From: JADLCB01 sp964398315
Lineage (GTDB): Bacteria; Planctomycetota; Phycisphaerae; Tepidisphaerales; Tepidisphaeraceae
NCBI GenBank assembly: GCA_964398315.1
Contig: CAYNMV010000012.1
Coordinates: 1-64,000 of the forward strand
Direction of reading: 5' to 3'
Length of the DNA: 64,000 nt
Shown here: positions 6,838 through 14,381 of the stretch, piece by piece
Layout: the number at the start of each line of letters is the position of its first letter
Position numbering within the stretch: position 1 is the stretch's first letter
Notes under the pieces: generated by a model
Databases searched by the model: none
Told to the model about the DNA's origin: nothing
Seen by the model: only the letters and a program-made list of their open reading frames with translations
Made by a program: the position numbers and the translations under genes

Positions 6838-8376
6838 TCAGGCGGTCAGCATCGCCCGGGCGGCGGCCTTGGCAGCAAAATACTGCTTGGCTTCGCCAAT
6901 CAGGTAGAAGCTGCCGGTGATGCAGATCAGGTCTTCCTTGGTGACAGCGCGATTGGCGATGGCCAGGGCATCTTCCAGGGTGGGTGCCACCTGCGCCATC
7001 TTTCCATACAGCTCGGTGTAGGTGGCGGCCAGCTCGGCCGGGTCTGCGCTGCGGACGTTGTTCACCTTGGTGAAGATGACCTTATCCGCACCGGCCGTGA
7101 TGCGCTCCAGCATGCCGGGGACATCCTTGTCTGAACAACAGCCAAAAATGACCACCATCGAGTCATACGGGATGTGCTGGCCGATCGCCCTGAGCATCGC
7201 ATCCAGGCTGGCGGCGTTGTGGGCGCCATCCACCAGGACGCGGGGCATGGCGTTGACCAGTTCCATCCGCCCGGGGATCTGTGTGCGGGCCAGGCCTTCC
7301 ATGACGGCGTTGTCATTGATCGCCAGGCCGCGGGTCTTCAGGCGGTCGATGATGCTCAGCGCCAGCCCGCAGTTGATCGCCTGGTGCTCGCCCATAAGCG
7401 GCACGGCCAGGTGCTCAAACTTGCTGTTGGGCGTGGTCAGGCAGATGCGGTTGTGCGGCCCCATCAGCCGGCTGGATTCGAAGCGATAGCTGAATTCGAT
7501 CGTCTTGCCGGTGATGTCCAGCGGCGCGCCCACTTCGGTCGCAACCTGCTTGAGCACCGCCTCGACCTCCGGCGCCTGCTGCACCGTCACGGCGGGGATG
7601 CCCGGCTTGAAGATGCCGGCCTTCTCCCGGGCGATGGCGCCAAGCGTATGGCCAAGCTGGGCCATGTGGTCCTTGGAGATGCTGGTGATGGCCGTCACCT
7701 CCGGCTTGAGGACGTTGGTGCTGTCCAGGCGTCCGCCCAGACCGGTTTCGATGATGGCGATATCGACCTTCTGCTCGGCAAAGTACTTAAATGCCGTTGC
7801 GGTCAGGACATCGAAATAGGTGGCCGGGGGCTTGAGCTTGGAGGCGACAGGCTGCACCTGCCGCACCAGCCGGCCGAAATCGGCCTCGCTGATCATTTCA
7901 CCGTTGATGCTGATGCGCTCGCGGATATCGACCAGATGGGGCGAGGTATAAACACCCACCCGATAGCCGCAGGCCTGGAGCATCTCGGCCACCATCATGC
8001 AGGTGCTTCCTTTGCCCTTGGTTCCGGCAATGTGCACCGAGCGGAAGGCGTCCTGGGGGTTGTTCAGCTTCTTGAGGAGACTGCGCATCCGGTCAAGGTT
8101 GAAATTGACCGAGCTGTAGCGCACGATCCGCTGCCGCTCGTAGTCGGCCAGCGTCGCCAGATAGCGCAAGGCCCGCTGAAACGGACTGAGCGGTGTGGGC
8201 ACAACCCGCCGCTCCACCACGGTGGAGCGCTTCTTGGGCCGTGAGGTCGTCTCAGACTTGCGTTTGGGTTCGGCTGCGCGGCGTGCGGGGGTGGTTTTCT
8301 TGGCCGGCCGGGTGACAGCCACGGCGGGAGTCCCTCGGCGGGATGTCGTCCGCTTTGCTTTGGTGCGCGTCGCCAT
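6838..8376 (-). CDS. folC: bifunctional folylpolyglutamate synthase/dihydrofolate synthase
   Basis: Adds L-glutamate to dihydropteroate or folates using ATP, in the cytosol. It is a Mur-ligase-like enzyme. The P-loop is HIAGTKGKGSTCMMVAEML. YTSPHLVDIRERISING, IIETGLGGRLDSTNVL and SISKDHMAQLGHTLGAIAREKAGIFK are the standard FolC motifs, and the C-terminal domain holds VLVDGAHNAASLDAM. The length is 512 residues against about 420-440 usually. The excess is an N-terminal Lys/Arg/Thr/Pro-rich tail of about 55 residues before LSPFQRALRYL, which looks disordered. The ATG at 8376 has no Shine-Dalgarno and lies 10 nt after a -10 box. It follows mraY on the same strand with 225 nt between them. Confidence 0.92.
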   Translation of the reverse strand: MATRTKAKRTTSRRGTPAVAVTRPAKKTTPARRAAEPKRKSETTSRPKKRSTVVERRVVPTPLSPFQRALRYLATLADYERQRIVRYSSVNFNLDRMRSLLKKLNNPQDAFRSVHIAGTKGKGSTCMMVAEMLQACGYRVGVYTSPHLVDIRERISINGEMISEADFGRLVRQVQPVASKLKPPATYFDVLTATAFKYFAEQKVDIAIIETGLGGRLDSTNVLKPEVTAITSISKDHMAQLGHTLGAIAREKAGIFKPGIPAVTVQQAPEVEAVLKQVATEVGAPLDITGKTIEFSYRFESSRLMGPHNRICLTTPNSKFEHLAVPLMGEHQAINCGLALSIIDRLKTRGLAINDNAVMEGLARTQIPGRMELVNAMPRVLVDGAHNAASLDAMLRAIGQHIPYDSMVVIFGCCSDKDVPGMLERITAGADKVIFTKVNNVRSADPAELAATYTELYGKMAQVAPTLEDALAIANRAVTKEDLICITGSFYLIGEAKQYFAAKAAARAMLTA

Positions 8377-8386
8377 ATATCCGCAA

Positions 8387-8415
8387 ATCATAGCGACGAA
8401 TGCGGTTTTCTGCAA
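8387..8415 (-). promoter_or_regulatory. folC promoter, leaderless arrangement
   Basis: Minus-strand TTGCAG (8410-8415) and TATGAT (8387-8392) are separated by 17 nt. The ATG lies 10 nt after the -10 box, so a 5' UTR of about 4 nt is expected. Confidence 0.5.
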
Positions 8416-8601
8416 ATTCCGCCGGCAAAAGCCGACAGAAACAAGATTTATGCCCAATCAGCGAACCCATCTTTGATGAGCCAAAATTCCTAAGAAAAGG
8501 CTAACAAATGGGTTGCCTCCAGCGGTTTCGCACCTGCCCGGTGTGGTTGGGATTTTCGCTCACGACCGCCCAGGGTCGGCGGGAAGCAAGTTCCGATCAA
8601 T

Positions 8602-9765
8602 CTACCGCAGCTTGATGGTGGCCAGCGCCAGCGCGGCCAGCATCGCCGAGATGAGCCAGAACCGCACCACGATCTGGTTCTCGGTCCAGTTCTTGCGCTG
8701 GAAATGGTGGTGCAGGGGGGTCATGAGGAAGATCCGCCGGCCCTCTCCATACCGCCGGCGGGTGTACTTGAAGTACGACACCTGGATCAGCACCGACATC
8801 GCCTCGGCCACGAAGATCCCGCCAATCAGGAACAGCATCAACTCCTGGCGGATCACGATCGCGATGTAGCCGATCAATCCGCCCATCGCCAGCGAGCCGG
8901 TATCGCCCATGAACACGCGGGCGGGGTTACAGTTGTACCAGAGGAACCCCAGGCACGCCCCGACCATCGCCCCGGCCATCACCGCCATCTGGGCGCTGCC
9001 TTTGATATGCGGCAGGTACAGGCGATTGAGCACCGGATCGTTGTACGGCATCAGCAGCCCCACGATGAGCGTCAGCACGAGAAAGGCGAAGGCGACGATT
9101 GCCATGGTCCCCGAGGCCAGCCCGTCCAGGCCATCGGTCAGGTTTACCGCGTTGCTCGATCCGGTGATGACGATGGTGCCGACGAGGATGAATGCCCCCA
9201 CGCCGAGGGGAATCTGCCATTCCTTGAAGATCGGGAAGTAGAACGTGTGGTTGGCCTCGATGTTCTGGCCGTAGTGGTAGGTGAAGTAGGACAGCACCGC
9301 CGCCAGACCGACCTGGAAAAGCAATTTTTCGACACTTCGCAGTCCCTGGCGGTCGCCGCCGCGGCGGGCGGCGGTCAGTTTCAGCCAGTCATCGATCATC
9401 CCCACGCCACCCAGGAACAGCAGGCAGACCAGCCCCATGCGGACATAAAAATTCGACAGGTCCGCCAGCAGCAAAGTCGTGAAGCCGATGGCGGCGATGA
9501 TCAGCACCCCGCCCATCGTCGGCGTGCCTTTTTTGCCCTCCATCAGCTTGTTGACCTCCTCCTGGTCAAACTGGGCCAGGTCCCCGATCTTCTGCCGCCT
9601 CAGCCAGTCAATGACCGGGGGGCCCAGAAACAGGACCAGCATGAAGCTGACAAATGCCGCGATCGCCGACTGGAAGGTGCTGAACGTGAATACACGCAGG
9701 AACCCCAAGCCGTGGGCTTCGAGCCAGGGAAGGAGTTGGTCAACGAGCAGATAGAGCAAGGTCAT
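8602..9765 (-). CDS. mraY: phospho-N-acetylmuramoyl-pentapeptide-transferase
   Basis: Transfers phospho-MurNAc-pentapeptide from UDP to undecaprenyl phosphate, giving lipid I on the inner membrane. It is 387 residues with about ten TM helices. Diagnostic segments are EGKKGTPTMGGVLII, GMIDDWLKL (the DD pair), SNAVNLTDGLDGLASG (the NxxNxxDGxDG active-site loop), NPARVFMGDTGSLAMGG and LMTPLHHHFQRKNWTE (the HHH motif). All are intact. It is the third gene of the murE-murF-mraY minus-strand run, 117 nt after murF. A small GC hairpin lies directly before the start codon (9768-9786). Confidence 0.96.
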   Translation of the reverse strand: MTLLYLLVDQLLPWLEAHGLGFLRVFTFSTFQSAIAAFVSFMLVLFLGPPVIDWLRRQKIGDLAQFDQEEVNKLMEGKKGTPTMGGVLIIAAIGFTTLLLADLSNFYVRMGLVCLLFLGGVGMIDDWLKLTAARRGGDRQGLRSVEKLLFQVGLAAVLSYFTYHYGQNIEANHTFYFPIFKEWQIPLGVGAFILVGTIVITGSSNAVNLTDGLDGLASGTMAIVAFAFLVLTLIVGLLMPYNDPVLNRLYLPHIKGSAQMAVMAGAMVGACLGFLWYNCNPARVFMGDTGSLAMGGLIGYIAIVIRQELMLFLIGGIFVAEAMSVLIQVSYFKYTRRRYGEGRRIFLMTPLHHHFQRKNWTENQIVVRFWLISAMLAALALATIKLR

Positions 9766-9767
9766 CT

Positions 9768-9786
9768 CACGGGCATGCCGCCCGTG
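9768..9786 (-). promoter_or_regulatory. hairpin immediately upstream of mraY start
   Basis: CACGGGC (9768-9774) and GCCCGTG (9780-9786) form a perfect 7-bp stem with a 5-nt loop. It ends 2 nt before the mraY ATG, where the ribosome site should be. No clear Shine-Dalgarno exists outside it. Confidence 0.4.
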
Positions 9787-9882
9787 TCTTATTGATTCGA
9801 ATGCATGGGCCAGATGCCCGCCAGGCCGCCGGGCGGCGGATTACACCACGACGGGCTGCACAACGATCCCGGTTCCGTGCGG

Positions 9883-11286
9883 CTATTGCGCGTGCGCAGC
9901 GCCCACGGCGAATTGCCGGGCAATCGTCTCGGCGATGCGTTCCAGCCGAATCCCGCGCGATCCCTTGAGCAGGACCAGGTCGCCGGCACGCAGCCGTGGC
10001 GGCAGCGCTGTGGCCGCAGCACTGCTGTCGGGCATACGGACGATCTTCGACTGATCCAGCCCCGCTTCTTGAGCCGCCTCTCCGATCAGCGCGGCCTGTT
10101 CACCGACACAGACCAGTTCATCCACCGCCATCGTCGCCACCTGCCGGCCCAGTTCGCGGTGCAGATCAGCGCTGGTCTCACCCAGCTCGCGCATGTCACC
10201 CAGCACCGCGATCCGCCGACCATGGGCGGGCAACTCGCACAGGGTCTGCAGGGCCGCAATCATCGACGCGGGATTGGCGTTATAGGCATCATTCAGCAGG
10301 CGCAGGCCACCGATTTCCTGAAGGCTCAGCCGCATTTCCGGGCCGGTTGCGCCGGCCAGTCCGTCGAGGATCGTCTGATCCGGCACCCCCAGCCGCCGGG
10401 CAACCGCGATGGCGGCCAGGGCATTCACTGCGGTGTGCCGGCCGAGCAGCGGCACGAAGACCTCGGTACGACTGGTGTTCAACCGGAAGCGCACGCCGGT
10501 TTCGTCACAGCGGATGTCCGTGGGGAACAGGTCGTTGGTGGGGTTGAAGCCGAAGGTCAGGCGCTTGCCGCGGAACGGAGTGGTCGCCTCCAGCAGCCCG
10601 GCATCATCACCGTTCACGACCAGGAACCCACCTGCGCTCAGGCCCGTGATCAGCGATGCCTCTTCGCGCCGAACGCCATCGAGGTCGCCCAGCCCCTCCA
10701 GGTGCTCGGCGGAGACGTTGGTGATGACCGCGATGTCGGGCAGCGCGATCTGCGCCAGCGCCTTCATCTCGCCGGGGTGGTTGGTGCCCATTTCCAGCAC
10801 CAGGTAATCCTGCGAGGCATCGGCCGCGAAGATCGTCAGCGGAACGCCAATATCGTTGTTGAAGCTCTTGGGCGAGATACTGCCGCGCAGCCGGCCGGCC
10901 AGCGCAGCCTGGATCAGGTGCTTGGTCGAGGTCTTGCCGTTGCTGCCGCCCACCCCGATCACCTTGGCCCGCAACTGCTTGCGCACCGCGCAGGCCAGCC
11001 GGCCCATCGCCGTGCGGGTGTCAGGCACCTGGATCAGCAGCAGCCCATCCACGGGATCGGCTGGCGGCTGCTCCACCAGCGCTGCGATCGCGCCGCCGGC
11101 CGCGGCCTGCGCCAGGTAGCGATGCCCATCGTGATTCTCGCCGCGCAACGCGATGAACAGGCTCTGCGGGCGCATCTGGCGCGTGTCGGTGCAGACCGCC
11201 CGCACCGCCGGCTCGTGCCCGACGATCTGGGTAATCACCTTCCCGCCCACGGCCTGGCGGATATCTCGAATGCTTAACGGCTTCAT
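9883..11286 (-). CDS. murF: UDP-N-acetylmuramoyl-tripeptide--D-alanyl-D-alanine ligase
   Basis: Adds D-Ala-D-Ala to UDP-MurNAc-tripeptide, the last cytosolic step of the peptidoglycan precursor pathway. It is 467 residues, the normal size. The P-loop is VGGSNGKTSTKHLI (GSNGKTS rather than the more common GTNGKT). FNNDIGVPLTIF, LEMGTNHPGEMKALAQI and LLNDAYNANPASMIAAL are typical MurF motifs. It is preceded by murE (78-nt gap) and followed by mraY, and is probably co-transcribed with them. The start at 11286 has no obvious Shine-Dalgarno but agrees with the family N-terminus. Confidence 0.95.
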   Translation of the reverse strand: MKPLSIRDIRQAVGGKVITQIVGHEPAVRAVCTDTRQMRPQSLFIALRGENHDGHRYLAQAAAGGAIAALVEQPPADPVDGLLLIQVPDTRTAMGRLACAVRKQLRAKVIGVGGSNGKTSTKHLIQAALAGRLRGSISPKSFNNDIGVPLTIFAADASQDYLVLEMGTNHPGEMKALAQIALPDIAVITNVSAEHLEGLGDLDGVRREEASLITGLSAGGFLVVNGDDAGLLEATTPFRGKRLTFGFNPTNDLFPTDIRCDETGVRFRLNTSRTEVFVPLLGRHTAVNALAAIAVARRLGVPDQTILDGLAGATGPEMRLSLQEIGGLRLLNDAYNANPASMIAALQTLCELPAHGRRIAVLGDMRELGETSADLHRELGRQVATMAVDELVCVGEQAALIGEAAQEAGLDQSKIVRMPDSSAAATALPPRLRAGDLVLLKGSRGIRLERIAETIARQFAVGAAHAQ

Positions 11287-11364
11287 GGGGAGTGCGTAGC
11301 CCGTTGCCTGTTATCCGTTGCCACTGGAAACCCGCCGCCTGGGCAGCGGGCAGCCGGTGATCGC

Positions 11365-12828
11365 TTACACCATCACCCGCGCCTGCAGCGCTGCGGTGGC
11401 CTCCTCGACATCATCAAAATGATGCTTGACCGTGCCGAGGATCTGGTAATTCTCGTGTCCTTTGCCGGCCAGCAGCACCACATCGCCTTCGGCGGCATCG
11501 GCGATGATGCGCTGGATGGCACTGCGACGATCGGGCTCGATCACCGCGCGTGAGCGGTCATCCAGCCCGGCGACAATCTCGTCAATGATGCGGCAGGGGT
11601 CTTCCGTGCGCGGGTTGTCGCTGGTGATGTAGACCACATCCGCCAGCGCGTTCGCGGTGCGCGCCATTCGCGGCCGCTTGGTGCGGTCACGGTCTCCGCC
11701 ACAACCGAACAACACCCGGAGCTTGCCGCGTGTCAGTGGACGCAGCGCCGACAGGACGTTTTCCATCGCATCGTCCGTGTGGGCGTAATCCACCAACACC
11801 GCGAATGGCTGCCCGACGCGCACCGCCTGCAATCGCCCGGGGGCGCCGATGGCGTCGCTCAATCCCGCGGCGATCTGGTGAACCGACAGGCCCAACGCTT
11901 CCCCCACAAGCGCGGCCGCGCACAAGGCATTCTCAATGTTGTGCCGGCCGATGAGCTGCATCGATACCGGCGTTTGTCCGTCCGGCGTGATCAGCACGAA
12001 ATCCGTGCCCTGGGCAGTGATGCGATAGTCCACGGCCCGGTAATCACACCCAGCGCCAAACCCGAAGCGAATGACCCGCGCCTGTGTGCGGGCGACCATC
12101 CGGTCGGCGTAGTCATCATCACCATTGACGATGGCCACCGCATCGCTGTCCAGCCGCTGGAACAGCAGTGCCTTGGCCTCGGCGTAGGCATCCATCGTCT
12201 GGTGGTAGTCCAGGTGATCGCCGGAGAGGTTGGTAAACGCCGCGGCGGCAAAGGTGATGCCTTCTACCCGGTGCTGATGCAATGCGTGGCTGGAGGTCTC
12301 GATCGCACAGGCATGGCAGCCGTTATCGCGCATGCGCGCCAGCAGGGCAGCGACATCGCCGGCGGCGGGGGTGGTCATCTCTGCCTCGATGGCCTGCGTG
12401 CCATCATCAAGCTGCACCGTCCCGATCAGGCCGCATTTGCGCCCGGTGCGCGCCAGCAGATGACGAATGAGGTAGGTGGTGGTGGTCTTGCCGTTGGTGC
12501 CGGTGACACCCAGCACCTTGACCGAACGGCTGGGATCGCCGTGGAACTGGTTGGCCAGGATCGATGCCGCGGCCGCAGCGCTGGGAACGATGATCACCGG
12601 CAGGGGGCAGTTGGGCACCGGCTTTTCGCTCACCACGGCCACCGCGCCGGCGGCGGCGGCATCTGCGATGTAGCGGGCGCCATCAGTTTTTGTCCCGGCG
12701 CGCGCCACAAACAGGTTGCCTGGGGCAACCCGGCGCGAATCTTCCTGAATCCCGGTGATTTCCACCCGCGGCAGGTTCGAGGTATCCAGTGCTGGATCGA
12801 ACCGCCCAATTAAATCCCGCAGCAGCAT
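11365..12828 (-). CDS. murE: UDP-N-acetylmuramoyl-L-alanyl-D-glutamate--2,6-diaminopimelate ligase
   Basis: Adds the third stem residue to UDP-MurNAc-Ala-Glu. The P-loop is LGVTGTNGKTTTTYLIRH. Further motifs are IETSSHALHQHRVEG, FTNLSGDHLDYHQTMD and LVDYAHTDDAMENVL. TSDNPRTEDPCRII contains the DNPR motif that selects meso-diaminopimelate rather than lysine, so a Gram-negative type wall is predicted. The start is taken at 12828 (MLLRDLIGRF) because AAGGGA lies about 8 nt upstream. A longer in-frame start at 12873 lacks support. The product is 487 residues, normal for the family. It is the first gene of the murE-murF-mraY run. Confidence 0.95.
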   Translation of the reverse strand: MLLRDLIGRFDPALDTSNLPRVEITGIQEDSRRVAPGNLFVARAGTKTDGARYIADAAAAGAVAVVSEKPVPNCPLPVIIVPSAAAAASILANQFHGDPSRSVKVLGVTGTNGKTTTTYLIRHLLARTGRKCGLIGTVQLDDGTQAIEAEMTTPAAGDVAALLARMRDNGCHACAIETSSHALHQHRVEGITFAAAAFTNLSGDHLDYHQTMDAYAEAKALLFQRLDSDAVAIVNGDDDYADRMVARTQARVIRFGFGAGCDYRAVDYRITAQGTDFVLITPDGQTPVSMQLIGRHNIENALCAAALVGEALGLSVHQIAAGLSDAIGAPGRLQAVRVGQPFAVLVDYAHTDDAMENVLSALRPLTRGKLRVLFGCGGDRDRTKRPRMARTANALADVVYITSDNPRTEDPCRIIDEIVAGLDDRSRAVIEPDRRSAIQRIIADAAEGDVVLLAGKGHENYQILGTVKHHFDDVEEATAALQARVMV

Positions 12829-13062
12829 CGCGCATCCCTTCCGTGAGATTGCTTCGTGCCCATCCCCCGCCACTGGCCGCCTCCGGTGCGGCCCACAGCA
12901 AAGGTAGCACCCGATCCTCTCACATGCAATTCATCGGCGTGCCCGCCGCCTTACATGGAGAATCAGTCATAGATACAGCGAATTACATCACCGCCGCGAA
13001 TCCATCACGATGCAGGCATGCAGCATGTGAAAGTCATGAGGAATGGCAAGCGCGAGCCTGGA

Positions 13063-14235
13063 TCAGTCCGGCTGGCGGCTGCGGCCGCGGTGGATGCTGG
13101 CCTTGCCGAACTTGCTGTTGATCTGGTCGACGGCGGCATCGAGCCGGCTGCGGCGTTCGGCGGTGGGCTGGTCGAACAGACCCAGTTGCCCGCCGCCCGC
13201 GCCCAGTCCGGTGGCGGTCATGCCGATCAGCCGCACCGGCTGGAACGCATCCCTGGCCCAGGTGTCGAACAGAGGCAGCGTCGCCTCCCACAGCGCATCG
13301 GTCGAGTGGGTGGGGGCCGGGAGGGTGTCGGAGCGGGAGATGGTCTTGAAATCGCCGTACCGCAGCTTGAGGCGCACGCCCTGCGCTTTGAGCCCCGCCC
13401 GGCGCAGCCGCCAGCCGACATCCTCCACCTGCGACAGCAGCACCGCCCGCAGGGTTTCGGCATGGATGACATCCTCGCCAAAGGTGTGCTCCTGGCCGAT
13501 GCTCCGCGCCTGGTCGTCCGGCGTCACCGGGCGCGAATCGATGCCGAAGGCAAGATTGTAAAAGCGCTCGCCATCTTCGCCGAAGCGGTCGATGAACCAT
13601 TCCCGCGGCAGCCGGCGCAGGTCGCCGATAGTGCGCAGGTTCATCGATGCGAGCCTGGCTGCCGTTTTCGGTCCGATGCCCCAGATGCGTGAAATCGGCA
13701 GGGGGCAGAGAACCGCATCGACATTGTCCGGGGTGATGATCGTCAGCCCGTCCGGCTTGTTCAGGTCTGATGCCAGCTTGGCCAGGAACTTGTTGGGCGC
13801 GACGCCGATGGAGCCGGTCAGCTTCAGCTCGCTGCGAATGCGCTGCTGGATCGTAGCCGCGACCCGCTCCGCCGGGCCGTGCAGACGCACCGTTCCGGTC
13901 AGGTCGACAAATGCTTCATCAATGCTGATCGGCTCGACGAGTGGACTGTAATCGCCGAGAATCGCCAGCAGTTTCTGGGACATCTCGCGGTAGCGGCGGC
14001 CGCGCACCGGCACGATCACCGCCTGCGGGCAAAGCCGCTTGGCCACCGCCATCGGCATGGCGGAGCGGCACCCGAACGGGCGGGCCTCGTAACTGGCGGT
14101 CGATACCACCCCGCGCGGGCCATCATGGCCAACAAGGACCGGCCGGCCGCGCAACTCGGGATGATCGAGCTGCTCTATGGCAGCAAAGAACGCATCCATG
14201 TCCACGTGCAGGATGCTTCGCATCTGGCCGGTCAT
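13063..14235 (-). CDS. dinB: DNA polymerase IV (Y-family)
   Basis: Error-prone translesion polymerase of 390 residues. The catalytic acidic residues are visible in ILHVDMDAFFAAIEQ and ISIDEAFVDLTGT. The steric-gate/fingers region SYEARPFGCRSAMPM, the helix-hairpin-helix segment ISRIWGIGPKTAARL and the little-finger domain IGQEHTFGEDV are also present. The C-terminal GQLGLFD is a good candidate beta-clamp-binding peptide. I saw no LexA-type palindrome in the short upstream region. A TAAGAT -10-like box lies 6 nt before the ATG. An internal ATG at 14223 (MRSILHVDMD) is an alternative start. Confidence 0.94.
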   Translation of the reverse strand: MTGQMRSILHVDMDAFFAAIEQLDHPELRGRPVLVGHDGPRGVVSTASYEARPFGCRSAMPMAVAKRLCPQAVIVPVRGRRYREMSQKLLAILGDYSPLVEPISIDEAFVDLTGTVRLHGPAERVAATIQQRIRSELKLTGSIGVAPNKFLAKLASDLNKPDGLTIITPDNVDAVLCPLPISRIWGIGPKTAARLASMNLRTIGDLRRLPREWFIDRFGEDGERFYNLAFGIDSRPVTPDDQARSIGQEHTFGEDVIHAETLRAVLLSQVEDVGWRLRRAGLKAQGVRLKLRYGDFKTISRSDTLPAPTHSTDALWEATLPLFDTWARDAFQPVRLIGMTATGLGAGGGQLGLFDQPTAERRSRLDAAVDQINSKFGKASIHRGRSRQPD

Positions 14236-14381
14236 GGGCGTATCTTACCGCCCGGGGCGGGCCTGAGGTGGGTGGGCCGTGCGTTGCGCCAGCAGGGGTG
14301 GGGCGGCGGCGTGGAAAAGATTCCCTGTTAATCCTATTGAAATAATCGGGTATTGGTCGTAGTTAACGTTCTGAGTTCAAC

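Noticed and set aside
14236..14381. LexA/SOS operator upstream of dinB
   Set aside because: No CTGT-N8-ACAG or GAAC-N4-GTTC palindrome was seen between dinB and the divergent gene.
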